NCBI GenBank assembly: GCA_021827245.1
Contig: JAKAWN010000010.1
Coordinates: 1-40,401, forward strand
From: Acidobacteriota bacterium
GTDB taxonomy: Bacteria; Acidobacteriota; Terriglobia; UBA7540
Direction: 5' to 3'
Length of the DNA: 40,401 bases
The position numbers were made by a program, and so were the translations under genes. This document shows, piece by piece, positions 32,671 to 40,401 of the stretch; position 1 is the first letter of the stretch, and every line of letters begins with the position of its first letter. The notes below the pieces were generated by a model. It did no database searches, was not told the DNA's origin, and worked only from the letters and a program-made list of their open reading frames with translations.

Positions 32671-35367
32671 ATGGATGAAAAACTCCGCCATGAAGTTCGA
32701 TTACTGACCACGCGTCTGGGAGCCCTCATCCAGGAGCAGAGCGGCCGCAAGACGTTTGAGGCGGTTGAGACTCTTCGCCGCCTTTCCAAGCAACTGCGCC
32801 AGAATTCTGAACCTGAACTGTTGGCAGCGGCAGACCTCGAGTTGCGAAGCCTGCCTTTGGACCGGGCTGCAGACGTTGCGCATGCCTTCAGTCTGTTTTT
32901 CCACTTGGTCAACCTCTGCGAGGAGCGGCAGCGAATCCGTCGCTTGCGTCATTATGAATCGCAAGAGGACGGGGCGCCGATGTCGCTCCGGCGAACATTC
33001 AGCCAGTTGTTGAAGCAGAATGTTCCAGTCGCCGAACTCGCTCGCTTGTTGCGCTCTATGCGGATTGAGCCCGTCTTGACAGCCCATCCCACCGAAGCCA
33101 AGCGCCGCAGCGTCTTCAACCATGTGCTGCGCATCGGTCGTTCACTCGAAACGTTGGGTGGGTCGCCGGAGCATTCGGTTGAAAAATCCGTCGACCCATG
33201 GATTGAGGCTTTGTGGCTGACCGAAGAAACGCGAGAGCGCCCCATGACTCCGGAACTGGAGGTTGAGAACTCGCTGGTTTTTCTGGAGCGAACGATTTAC
33301 GACCTCGCTGGAATCTTCTGGGATCGTTTTGGCCAGGAGATGGGGAGGCTCGCGCCGGGACTGACGATTGAGACTCCATGCATTCGGTTTGGCTCGTGGG
33401 TGGGAACGGACCGCGATGGCAATCCCAACGTGACGAGCGAAACCAGCCTGAATGCCGCCGAGCGGCTTCGGCGGAGCATTCTCGATTACTATTGCCGCAG
33501 GCTGGACGACTTTCTCAGTGTGATCTCCTTCCCCTGTTCGAGTCCTGCGCTCGCGCACAAAGTGCAACAGGAGATTGATCGCGACATGCGACGCTTTCCG
33601 GCCACGCGCGCTTTTGAAAACGTTGATCAGCCTCACGAACTTTATCGGCGCAAGATCCGAATCATGCTCTGGCGGCTTGAACGGACCCTGGAAAGGTCGC
33701 GTGGTGCCTACGCCGACGCCAAAGAGTTTGAACATGACGTTGAATCACTCGAGCGGCTGCTGCTGGCGCATCCCAGCCCTCGCGTGGCCCACCAGGCTCC
33801 GGGACGGCTGCGCACCGCCCTGCAGGTTTTCGGTTTCCACGCCGTCAGCCTCGATTTTCGGCAACACTCTTCGCACGTGCGCCGCGCGGCGGAAGAAATT
33901 CTTCAGGCGGTGGGGCTTCCGGTTGAGCCTGAAGAGGCGCGCGTACGATCCATCCATGAGCTGCTGCTCAAACGTCCGCACCGGTTCAAAGTATCTCCCG
34001 AGGCACAGCACACGATTGAGGAGTTTGAAACGCTGCGGCGGATTCAGTCTCTTCATGGCGAGCGGGCTTCGCACCGTTACATCCTTAGCATGACGTCGCG
34101 CGCGGCGGACATCTGGGACGTGGTGTTGCTTGGCTGGCGGACCGGAATGGTGAAATCGAGCGCCGCCGGCGAACTACGTTCTACCTTTGACGCTATTCCG
34201 CTTTTTGAAACCGTGGACGACCTTGAGGCCGGCCCTGTTATTCTTGACCAGCTTCTGAAGGATCGCCTCTACATTCGCCTGTTGCGCTCCCGGGGCAACT
34301 TGCAGGAAGTGATGCTGGGCTATTCCGATTCTGTCAAAGACGGTGGATACTTTGCCGCCAACTGGGCACTGTTCCGTGCGCAGAAGCGCCTCTGGCAAGT
34401 GGCGGAAAAGCACAACATCAGCCTGGGCTTGTTCCACGGCAAAGGCGGGACCATCGGCCGCGGCGGCGGGCAGTCACACCGCAGCGTTCAGGCCCAGCCT
34501 TACGCAGCTCCCGGTGGCCGTATCCGCATCACCGAGCAGGGGGAAGTAATTTCGCTGAAGTATGCCAACCTGGAAATTGCCGAACGGAACATGGAGCAAC
34601 TGGTCACCTCGGTTCTGGACACTCACCTGCTTGCTCCCAAGCATCTTCCGCACGAGAGCCAGTTCGCCTCCTGGGAATCCTACGCGCAGGAGATTGCTTC
34701 CGCCAGCCGCGATTTCTACCGCAACCTGGTTTACGAAACGCCGGGCTTCGTGGAATTCTTCCGCCAGGCCACGCCGATCGACCTGATTGAAAATCTCCGC
34801 TTGGGCTCGCGCCCCAGCCGCCGCGCGAACACCAAGGACCTCAACCAGCTTCGCGCGATTCCGTGGGTGTTCGCCTGGACGCAGTCCAGGCATTTCATCC
34901 CAGCTTGGTACGGTCTGGGCTACGGCCTGGAAAAATTCCTGGCCAGCCACCTGCCCGACGGCCTTGACCTGCTACGCGAGATGTACCGTTATTGGCCGTT
35001 CTTCGCCGTCATTATCGATAACGCGGAAGCATCGTTGGCCAAGACGGACCTCTATATCGCCCGCCGCTACGATGCCCTTTGCCGCCCGGCCAGCCTGCGC
35101 CAGCAAATCTCTGGCCGCATCGAAGAGGAGTACGAGCGCACGGTCCGCGTCGTGCTCGAAATTACCGAATCAAAACAACTCCTCGAACGCCAGCCCGTTC
35201 TCCAGGAATCTATCCGCTTGCGCAATCCCTACGTCGATCCGCTCAACTTCCTGCAGATCCGCTTCCTGGAAAAATGGCGCCGCGAGCATCAGCCCTCGCC
35301 GGGCCTCCAGCGCCTGCTGCAGATTACCGTGGGCGGCATCGCCTTCGGCATGAAGAGCACAGGGTAG
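32671..35367 (+). CDS. ppc: Phosphoenolpyruvate carboxylase
   Basis: Cytoplasmic enzyme that carboxylates PEP to oxaloacetate, replenishing the TCA cycle and supplying the aspartate family. 898 residues, the usual length. Catalytic features are intact: the histidine in LTAHPTEAKRR (His139), GYSDSVKDGGYFAANW, the glycine-rich loop GKGGTIGRGGG with the essential arginine (Arg597), and the terminus GIAFGMKSTG, equivalent to the usual NTG end. ATG start 35 bases after thrC, so probably co-transcribed; the ribosome-binding site is weak. Its placement next to lysC and thrC makes sense metabolically because oxaloacetate is the aspartate precursor. Confidence 0.98.
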   Translation: MDEKLRHEVRLLTTRLGALIQEQSGRKTFEAVETLRRLSKQLRQNSEPELLAAADLELRSLPLDRAADVAHAFSLFFHLVNLCEERQRIRRLRHYESQEDGAPMSLRRTFSQLLKQNVPVAELARLLRSMRIEPVLTAHPTEAKRRSVFNHVLRIGRSLETLGGSPEHSVEKSVDPWIEALWLTEETRERPMTPELEVENSLVFLERTIYDLAGIFWDRFGQEMGRLAPGLTIETPCIRFGSWVGTDRDGNPNVTSETSLNAAERLRRSILDYYCRRLDDFLSVISFPCSSPALAHKVQQEIDRDMRRFPATRAFENVDQPHELYRRKIRIMLWRLERTLERSRGAYADAKEFEHDVESLERLLLAHPSPRVAHQAPGRLRTALQVFGFHAVSLDFRQHSSHVRRAAEEILQAVGLPVEPEEARVRSIHELLLKRPHRFKVSPEAQHTIEEFETLRRIQSLHGERASHRYILSMTSRAADIWDVVLLGWRTGMVKSSAAGELRSTFDAIPLFETVDDLEAGPVILDQLLKDRLYIRLLRSRGNLQEVMLGYSDSVKDGGYFAANWALFRAQKRLWQVAEKHNISLGLFHGKGGTIGRGGGQSHRSVQAQPYAAPGGRIRITEQGEVISLKYANLEIAERNMEQLVTSVLDTHLLAPKHLPHESQFASWESYAQEIASASRDFYRNLVYETPGFVEFFRQATPIDLIENLRLGSRPSRRANTKDLNQLRAIPWVFAWTQSRHFIPAWYGLGYGLEKFLASHLPDGLDLLREMYRYWPFFAVIIDNAEASLAKTDLYIARRYDALCRPASLRQQISGRIEEEYERTVRVVLEITESKQLLERQPVLQESIRLRNPYVDPLNFLQIRFLEKWRREHQPSPGLQRLLQITVGGIAFGMKSTG

Positions 35368-35431
35368 TCGCCGCTATATAGAAATACGGTATGGGGAAGA
35401 ATAAACACATTCGAAAGCTGATTGCGGCCAG

Positions 35432-35578
35432 ATGAGTACAATGCCGATTCATCAGGAAAAGATTACTGTGGAATTGGACAAATCTACTTCCAACATGGAG
35501 CGAGTCCGAAAATGGGAGCAGGAAATTGACAATACCCGGAAAAGGGTAAGAAAGTTGGAGGAGAGGCTGGAGGGGTGA
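35432..35578 (+). CDS. Small coiled-coil protein (48 aa), unrecognised
   Basis: A short ORF in the AT-richer segment after ppc. It encodes 48 residues beginning MSTMPIHQEKITVELD and ending in a charged heptad-like helix (TRKRVRKLEERLEG), likely a coiled coil. No homologue is recognised and no clear Shine-Dalgarno precedes the ATG; an internal ATG at codon 4 is an alternative. The end of the ORF contains GGAGGGG, which serves as the ribosome-binding site of the next ORF starting three bases after its stop, suggesting that the two are a coupled pair. Confidence 0.5.
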   Translation: MSTMPIHQEKITVELDKSTSNMERVRKWEQEIDNTRKRVRKLEERLEG

Positions 35579-35581
35579 ATC

Positions 35582-36064
35582 ATGCCGAAAACAAAAGCAC
35601 ATACCTACCCTGACACGGCAACCCTCCGAGACCTCATGAAAGAGTACTTGCAAAGGCTTCGAAATGCGGATGGTGCCACGAGGAAGCTAATGGCTCTTGA
35701 CCCCCAAGGCGAGGAGTTCTGGGATGAACTGTCTTCCCAAGCCCATCTTTTCACCCAAGTCGGGGACCACTCGAGCACAATCTGGGAAGAGATCATCAGG
35801 CTTATCGACCAGTTCCCTGAGGATTCGCCAGGGAAGACCCACTTCCGCCCCTGCCATACCTACGAATTATTGTTTTCGACAAGCTGGCGGGCACGTGCGG
35901 CGGCGCGAACCACCGCCTTGATCAGGGTAACGCGCAGGCGGCCTTCTTCGAGCTCGAGCAGGCCGTCGATGGTGCAGCCGGCAGGCGTCGTGACCACATC
36001 TTTGAGCTTGGCAGGATGTTCGCCCGTGTGGAGCACCAGGGCTGAAGCCCCCAGCAGTGTTTGA
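35582..36064 (+). CDS. Unrecognised small protein whose 3' part runs antisense into proC
   Basis: The ORF has 160 codons. The first 95 or so (to about 35860) look like a real, mostly helical acidic protein (TATLRDLMKEYLQRLRN, PQGEEFWDELSSQAHLF, IWEEIIRLIDQFPEDSPG). From 35860 the frame lies opposite the 3' end of proC and turns into Ser/Arg/Ala/Thr-rich sequence typical of antisense reading, so the last 65 residues are probably not part of the ancestral protein. A likely explanation is that the original 3' end was lost and the frame now runs on to a chance stop. A strong GGAGG within the preceding 48-codon ORF supports translation. No domain is recognised; a regulatory or toxin-antitoxin role cannot be claimed. 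Confidence 0.5.
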   Translation: MPKTKAHTYPDTATLRDLMKEYLQRLRNADGATRKLMALDPQGEEFWDELSSQAHLFTQVGDHSSTIWEEIIRLIDQFPEDSPGKTHFRPCHTYELLFSTSWRARAAARTTALIRVTRRRPSSSSSRPSMVQPAGVVTTSLSLAGCSPVWSTRAEAPSSV

Positions 36065-36738
36065 GCGGAGAGTTCGGTGGAGAGATCGCGGGGTACCCCC
36101 AGCTTCACGCCCGCCTCGGCCAGCGATTCGATGATCATATAGACATAAGCGGGGCCTGACGCGGACAGCGCCGTGATGGCGTCCATATGCTTTTCGTCAA
36201 CTATTACGGTGCGGCCCATGGCAGAAAAGATGCTTTGAGCGATTTCCAGGTCAAGTGCGGTTGCGTGCTTGCCGCCGGCCAGCGCCGTCATTCCCTGCCG
36301 GATCAGGCACGGTGTGTTGGGCATGGCGCGAATCACGCGCGCCGGGTAGCCCAACTCGCGTTCAATCTGCGTCGTGGTCACTGATGCCGCAGCGGAGATG
36401 ATCAACGCATCCTTGGAAAGTGACTTTCGGACTTCGTGCAGGACCCCTTTCACCTGCTGGGGCTTCAGTGCGATCAGAACCATGCTGGCTCCCTTGACCG
36501 CCTGCATGTTTTTCGTGTGGGCTTTAATGCCATATTTCGCGCAGAGGTAATCTGCGCGTGGCTGGTGGGCAACTGTGCACTCCACGCGCCCCGTAGGAAT
36601 GATCTGCGACTGTAGCATGGCGGAGAGCAGCCCCTCGCCGAGTTTGCCGGCGCCGATCAGCGCCAGCTTTTTTACCTCTTCGCGCGACTTCTTCGCCGCC
36701 GACGAAGGATTAGCAACACCTTCTGCAACTTGCTTCAT
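35860..36738 (-). CDS. proC: Pyrroline-5-carboxylate reductase
   Basis: Last enzyme of proline biosynthesis, NAD(P)H-dependent reduction of pyrroline-5-carboxylate. 292 residues, slightly long because of a Lys/Ser-rich N-terminal extension of about 24 residues. The Rossmann motif GAGKLG (Gly29, Gly31, Gly34) opens the cofactor domain; VLIALKPQQV and RAMPNTPCLIRQGMTAL are family signatures, and the C-terminal dimerisation domain contains ALSASGPAYVYMIIESLAEAG and LKDVVTTPAGCTIDGL. ATG start with GAGAGGA upstream. It is on the same strand as ilvC but separated by about 270 bases containing a repeat and a hairpin, so probably a separate transcript. Its 3' end is overlapped antisense by the 35582-36064 ORF. 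Confidence 0.96.
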   Translation of the reverse strand: MKQVAEGVANPSSAAKKSREEVKKLALIGAGKLGEGLLSAMLQSQIIPTGRVECTVAHQPRADYLCAKYGIKAHTKNMQAVKGASMVLIALKPQQVKGVLHEVRKSLSKDALIISAAASVTTTQIERELGYPARVIRAMPNTPCLIRQGMTALAGGKHATALDLEIAQSIFSAMGRTVIVDEKHMDAITALSASGPAYVYMIIESLAEAGVKLGVPRDLSTELSAQTLLGASALVLHTGEHPAKLKDVVTTPAGCTIDGLLELEEGRLRVTLIKAVVRAAARARQLVENNNS

Positions 36739-36857
36739 AAAAATCCTCTCAGGGGTTCCCCGTGTAGCACAGCGTTCGGATTCCAGCGTCGCGGTCCTTG
36801 CCTTGTATCACGTGACGTCTGCAGAGTGAAAAAGCAGGGCATGGCAATGCCTGAGGT

Positions 36858-36962
36858 TCTTCTCTGTGTGCTCCGTGGCGTGAAAAGGCTTAGCACAGAG
36901 ACCACAGAGATGCTCTGTGACCTTCGTGTGAAAGCTCTTGAAGCACAGAGGCCACAGAAATC
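36858..36962. repeat. Dispersed CACAGAG-type intergenic repeat
   Basis: Several degenerate copies of CACAGAGNCCACAGAG occur in both orientations: TTCTCTGTGTGCTCCGTGG (36860-36878), CACAGAGACCACAGAG (36894-36909) and CACAGAGGCCACAGA (36944-36958). CACAGAG-ATG-CTCTGTG (36903-36919) is a perfect hairpin. Such CACAGAG-rich intergenic elements are known to me from Acidobacteriota and other environmental phyla, where they yield spurious ORFs; family membership is recalled, not computed. Confidence 0.55.
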
Positions 36963-36964
36963 TA

Positions 36965-36990
36965 TATGAGGCACAACTGTGTGCCTCATA
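36965..36990 (-). terminator. Strong hairpin 18 bases after ilvC, probable terminator
   Basis: TATGAGGCACA-ACTG-TGTGCCTCATA is a perfect 11-bp stem with a 4-base loop. On the minus strand it begins 18 bases after the ilvC stop codon and is followed by TAGATTTCTG, a weak T-rich tract. It probably ends or stabilises the ilv transcript; a clean U-run is missing, so Rho independence is uncertain. Confidence 0.6.
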
Positions 36991-37007
36991 AGTCTCGGGC
37001 AAATGCC

Positions 37008-38042
37008 TTAGGTCCGTGCCTGGGCCTGTGCGGCCGTGGCTTCTTCCTTGGCGGTCTGGATCCACGGCATCATCTTGCGCAATTCGCTCCCTACTTTTTC
37101 AATCAGCCGTGCTGAAGCTTCGGAGCGCATGGCCAAGAACTTCTTCCGCCCCGCCTCATTTTCGTTCATCCACTCTTTAGCAAACTTGCCGTTCTGGATT
37201 TCTTCCAGGACTTTCTTCATTGATTCGCGGACGTGATTATCGATCACCCGCGGCCCGCGCGTGTAGTCGCCGTATTCCGCGGTATCGCTCACCGAATATC
37301 GCATGTACTTGATACCGCCCTGGTAGATTAAATCGACAATCAGCTTCAATTCGTGGAGGCACTCGAAGTATGCGATTTCGGGCTGGTAGCCGGCCTGGAC
37401 CAGCGTCTCGAAGCCGGAGTTGATCAACGCGGAAACGCCGCCGCACAGCACGGTCTGTTCGCCGAAAAGGTCGGTTTCGGTTTCTTCCTTGAACGTGGTG
37501 CGGATGACGCCTGCCTTTAGGCTGCCGAGTCCCTTGGCATAGGCCAACGCCGTTTGCTCTGCCTTGCCGCTGGCGTCCCGCTCAACAGCCAGCAGCGAGG
37601 GCACGCCGATGCCTTCCGTAAAAAGTTCGCGCAGCCGATGGCCAGGGCATTTGGGAGCGATCATAATGACGTCCACATCTTTCGGCGGCTGGATGAACTT
37701 GTAATGGATGTTGAAGCCGTGGGCGAACAGCAAGGTTTTGCCGGCCGTGAGGTTCGGCTCAATCGCTTCTTTGTAGAGCTTGGCCATGGGAGGGTCCGGA
37801 ACCAGCATGGCGATCAGATCTCCGCGCTTGGCCGCTTCCGCCGGATCGCAGACTTCCAGTTTCTGCGCCTGGGCCTTGGCTCGCGACTGGCTAGTGGCCG
37901 GCAGACCAACAATCACCTTTGCTCCGCTGTCGCGCAAGTTCAGCGCGTGGGCGTGTCCCTGGCTGCCGTAACCGATCACCGCAACGGTCTTGCCCGCCAG
38001 ATTTTTCATGTTGCCATCGTTCTCATAATAAGCTTTCGCCAT
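37008..38042 (-). CDS. ilvC: Ketol-acid reductoisomerase
   Basis: Second common step of valine, leucine and isoleucine synthesis: Mg-dependent isomerisation and NAD(P)H reduction of acetohydroxy acids. 344 residues, the short class I form. The cofactor site [12 protein letters not shown] (Gly24, Gly26, Gly29) is near the N-terminus, followed by MIAPKCPGH, where Cys replaces the more usual Gly of APKGPGH, and by the metal-binding helices with [11 protein letters not shown] and [16 protein letters not shown] start, with AGGTGA a few bases upstream. It is downstream of ilvN by 255 bases with inverted repeats in the gap, and is followed by a strong hairpin. Confidence 0.97.
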   Translation of the reverse strand: MAKAYYENDGNMKNLAGKTVAVIGYGSQGHAHALNLRDSGAKVIVGLPATSQSRAKAQAQKLEVCDPAEAAKRGDLIAMLVPDPPMAKLYKEAIEPNLTAGKTLLFAHGFNIHYKFIQPPKDVDVIMIAPKCPGHRLRELFTEGIGVPSLLAVERDASGKAEQTALAYAKGLGSLKAGVIRTTFKEETETDLFGEQTVLCGGVSALINSGFETLVQAGYQPEIAYFECLHELKLIVDLIYQGGIKYMRYSVSDTAEYGDYTRGPRVIDNHVRESMKKVLEEIQNGKFAKEWMNENEAGRKKFLAMRSEASARLIEKVGSELRKMMPWIQTAKEEATAAQAQART

Positions 38043-38136
38043 AACGTCACCTGTTCCTTTGCTGATTGGAATTTTTAACTACCGATTGCGGGGTATGGAC
38101 ACCTGCCTGCGCCATTGTCGCAAGCTCTTTTTGTCA

Positions 38137-38158
38137 CAGCGTTCCTTTTCCAACGCTG
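38137..38158. promoter_or_regulatory. Inverted repeat in the ilvN-ilvC gap
   Basis: CAGCGTT-CCTTTTCC-AACGCTG is a perfect 7-bp stem with an 8-base loop, about 95 bases upstream of ilvC. A second inverted repeat, CCACGGT (38229-38235) with ACCGTGG (38255-38261), lies further upstream. Neither is followed by a T-run, so they are more likely operator or mRNA-processing elements than terminators. Confidence 0.35.
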
Positions 38159-38297
38159 CCGTTCTTGCAGTGCACGACACAGAACCCACAGGATCGAAGC
38201 GGGGACCCTCGCTGCAAAATCCAAGAATCCACGGTTAACTCGGTCGACGATTTGACCGTGGCTACCCGTCATTGTCGCCGATTTCTGTACCCCAGCG

Positions 38298-38783
38298 TTA
38301 ATTGGACGCTGCGCCCACCAGTTCCATTTGCGAATACTGCTGGCTGGTCCTGACCCGCGAAAGCGGAAGGAAGCCCGGCTCGTCCAGTCCGGGGATCTGT
38401 GTTCCGGCGGGTGATCCTGACGGAACCTCCACCAAGTATTTCCCGTGGCTGGCAAAAATCACTTTGCTTTCCGGAAAGACTTCCTGGATGCGCTTGATGT
38501 TTTCCGGATTTGCTTCCGATTCGACGAAGATGAAGGACGCGGCCTGGGAAGGTTCATGCTGATAGAACGTCACCCCCTGCACGCCGTCGGTGCTACGCAG
38601 GAAATTGAAAATGTGGTCAACGTCCGCCTGCGGAGTGTCAACCACCGCCATCACGGAATAGCTCTCCGACTTGGCGGTCAGGGCCATGGTTTCAATCCCC
38701 AGCCCTTTGCGCCGAAAAATGTTCATCAGCCGGCAAAGCACAATAGCATCACGATCGCTTTCAAGAGTTAAAAGCCATTGCAT
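38298..38783 (-). CDS. ilvN: Acetolactate synthase small (regulatory) subunit
   Basis: Regulatory subunit that binds the IlvB catalytic subunit and confers feedback inhibition by branched-chain amino acids. 161 residues, normal length. An N-terminal ACT domain (about 3-75) contains RDAIVLCRLMNIFRRKGLGI and DHIFNFLRSTDGVQGV. The remainder is the second regulatory domain; it ends in a short Gln/Ser-rich tail rather than a recognisable fold. ATG start with GGGAG six bases upstream. It is 102 bases downstream of ilvB and on the same strand. Confidence 0.88.
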   Translation of the reverse strand: MQWLLTLESDRDAIVLCRLMNIFRRKGLGIETMALTAKSESYSVMAVVDTPQADVDHIFNFLRSTDGVQGVTFYQHEPSQAASFIFVESEANPENIKRIQEVFPESKVIFASHGKYLVEVPSGSPAGTQIPGLDEPGFLPLSRVRTSQQYSQMELVGAASN

Positions 38784-38885
38784 CTGGAACTCCCAAGAAA
38801 AAAGTATACAGCTTTTGCATTCTTAGCGTAGCGTTTGCCACGCAAAACCCGCAGAACTGAGCCACGAGCACTGCGCTACAGAAAC

Positions 38886-40401
38886 TTAGACCGCCCAGAG
38901 GTCGTCCAGCACCTCTTCTTCAACCAGAGTCCGCGGCGGTTCCACGACCATCTCCGCGATGCTGGCTCCCGGAGGAACAATCGGATAGCAGTTTTCGGTC
39001 GGGTCCACCCAGAAGTCGATCAGCCGCGGCTCGCGGTCGCTCAGGAAGTCTCTGATGGCGTCTCGCACTTCCGCCCGGTGCTCAACCTTCGTGGCCTTAA
39101 TTCCGTACGATTCGGCCAGCTTGGTAAAGTCGGGCGAGAAGTTCAAGTCGATGTCGCAATAACGCTTTTCAAAGAAGATTTCCTGCCACTGCCGCACCAT
39201 GCCGAGTGAGCGGTTGTTGATGACGGCAATCTTCACCGGAACGCGGTATTGCACCATGGTGGCCAGGTCGTTCAACGTCATCTGGAAACCGCCGTCGCCC
39301 ACCAGCGTGATCACTTGCCGGTCCGGGAAGGCCATCTGCGCTCCGAGCGCCGCCGGGAATCCGTAACCCATGGTGCCCAGCCCGCTCGACGAAAGCCAAG
39401 TGCGCGGGTGCCGGAAGTTGTAGAATTGCGCGGCCCACATCTGGTGCTGACCCACGTCCACGCCGATGATGGCATCCTCGTCGGCAAGCTCGGCCAGCGC
39501 TTCGACCACATATTGCGGCTTCACGATGTTTGTATATTTGTCGTATGCCAGCGGATGCTCGGCCCTCCATGACTCGATCCGTTTCAGCCAGTGCTGGCGT
39601 TCGGGCGTGGCACCCTGGATCTTGCGCCGTTTCAGTTCGTCAACTAGGGCTTGCAGCGTTTCCCGCGCGTCGCCCACCAGCGCCAGATCGACGCTCACGT
39701 TCTTGTCCACTTCCGAAGGATCGATATCAAAATGGATCTTCTTCGCATTTGTAGCGAAGCCGCTGATGCGCCCGGTCACGCGGTCGTCAAAGCGCGCGCC
39801 CACGGCAATCAGTAAGTCGCTGTTGCTCACCGCGGTGTTGGTGGCGTAGGAGCCGTGCATGCCCAGCATGCCCAGCGAAAGCGGATGCCTTGACGGAAAG
39901 GCGCCCATGCCCATCAGCGTGGTGGTCACAGGAATGTGCGTCAGTTCGGAAAGTTCCAGCACCAGGTCGGAAGCCTCGGCCGCAATCACTCCGCCGCCCA
40001 CGTAAAGAACTGCCTGCTGGCTGGCCTCGATCATATCTGCGGCGCGCCGCACCTGCTCCTCGGTCCACTCACCCGGTTTGGGGATGCGATGCGACCCGGA
40101 CCTCGGCGGATAGACAGGCTCCGCGGTTTCCACCAGCGCGTTTTTGGGAAGATCAACCAGCACCGGGCCCGGTCGTCCCGAGGCGGCAACTTCAAAGGCC
40201 TTCTGAATCACTCTAGGGATGTCAGCAGCCCGGCGAATCATGAAAGCCCGCTTGGTGGCTGGCAGCGCAAATCCGACGGTGTCGGCTTCCTGGAAGGCGT
40301 CCTTGCCGATCAAGGTGGTCGGCACCTGCCCCGTCAGGGCTACCACTGGGATCGAGTCCATCAGGGCGGAAGTCAGAGCCGTCATCATGTTGGTAGCGCC
40401 G
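38886..40401 (-). CDS. ilvB: Acetolactate synthase large (catalytic) subunit, partial (5' end beyond window)
   Basis: ThDP-dependent enzyme that condenses two pyruvates, or pyruvate and 2-oxobutyrate, in branched-chain amino-acid synthesis. The gene is open at the right edge: the frame continues as GATNMMTAL, normally near residue 90, so about 85 N-terminal residues with the catalytic Glu lie outside. Visible motifs are FMIRRAADIPRVIQKAF, LGMLGMHGSYATNTA (FAD-binding middle domain), the ThDP motif GDGGFQMTLNDLATM...VINN, and SLGMVRQWQEIFFEKRY. The C-terminus DDLWAV is family-like. First gene of ilvB-ilvN-ilvC. Confidence 0.97.
   Translation of the reverse strand, partial: GATNMMTALTSALMDSIPVVALTGQVPTTLIGKDAFQEADTVGFALPATKRAFMIRRAADIPRVIQKAFEVAASGRPGPVLVDLPKNALVETAEPVYPPRSGSHRIPKPGEWTEEQVRRAADMIEASQQAVLYVGGGVIAAEASDLVLELSELTHIPVTTTLMGMGAFPSRHPLSLGMLGMHGSYATNTAVSNSDLLIAVGARFDDRVTGRISGFATNAKKIHFDIDPSEVDKNVSVDLALVGDARETLQALVDELKRRKIQGATPERQHWLKRIESWRAEHPLAYDKYTNIVKPQYVVEALAELADEDAIIGVDVGQHQMWAAQFYNFRHPRTWLSSSGLGTMGYGFPAALGAQMAFPDRQVITLVGDGGFQMTLNDLATMVQYRVPVKIAVINNRSLGMVRQWQEIFFEKRYCDIDLNFSPDFTKLAESYGIKATKVEHRAEVRDAIRDFLSDREPRLIDFWVDPTENCYPIVPPGASIAEMVVEPPRTLVEEEVLDDLWAV

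Noticed and set aside
36858..36962. CACAGAG copies as a CRISPR array
   Set aside because: Copies are short, degenerate, in both orientations and without regular spacers; no cas gene is present.

Overview
The window is a chromosomal segment of a Gram-negative, moderately GC-rich bacterium, most likely a member of the Acidobacteriota. The basis is gene content: a GWxTD-domain protein, Oar-like outer-membrane barrels, a VWFA-related secreted protein, a FecR protein with a tryptophan/tyrosine-rich YXWGXW-like domain, and a PDZ-containing sensor kinase. These families are typical of acidobacterial genomes, but no 16S or other phylogenetic marker was aligned, so the assignment is inference. No tRNA, rRNA, CRISPR array, insertion sequence or phage gene was seen.

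Layout. 1-3102 (minus): a MacAB-type tripartite exporter (adaptor, ATPase, permease; the permease runs off the left edge). 3614-7217 (plus): a GWxTD secreted protein followed by a small outer-membrane barrel with a CarboxypepD_reg domain, behind a very good sigma-70 promoter. 7513-11734 (plus): a PDZ/multi-TM/GAF/PAS histidine kinase overlapping by 11 nt an NtrC-type regulator that carries GAFTSA instead of GAFTGA. 11831-15728 (minus): a CPBP membrane protease and uvrA. 15946-20499 (minus): a tightly coupled trio made of an outer-membrane barrel without plug, a VWA protein and a membrane-anchored coiled-coil protein. 20920-22707 (plus): a sugar-porter MFS protein with an unusual large extra loop. 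22781-25126 (minus): a FecR/YXWGXW protein with a long Gly/Arg/Gln tail. 25379-28101 (minus): a canonical NtrB/NtrC-like two-component pair.

28749-40401 is an amino-acid biosynthesis block: a LysR regulator with a perfect T-N11-A dyad in front of it, aspartokinase, threonine synthase and PEP carboxylase on the plus strand, then proC and ilvC-ilvN-ilvB on the minus strand (ilvB runs off the right edge). Together they connect PEP to oxaloacetate, aspartate, threonine and isoleucine. Between ppc and proC sits a short region holding two small unrecognised ORFs; the second runs antisense into the 3' end of proC. Between proC and ilvC lies a dispersed CACAGAG-type intergenic repeat next to a strong hairpin.

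The best candidates for something undescribed are the coupled barrel-VWA-coiled-coil operon, which looks like a possible envelope-spanning assembly, the GAFTSA regulator with its PDZ kinase, and the small-ORF pair after ppc. All functional statements beyond recognised families are inference from sequence alone.
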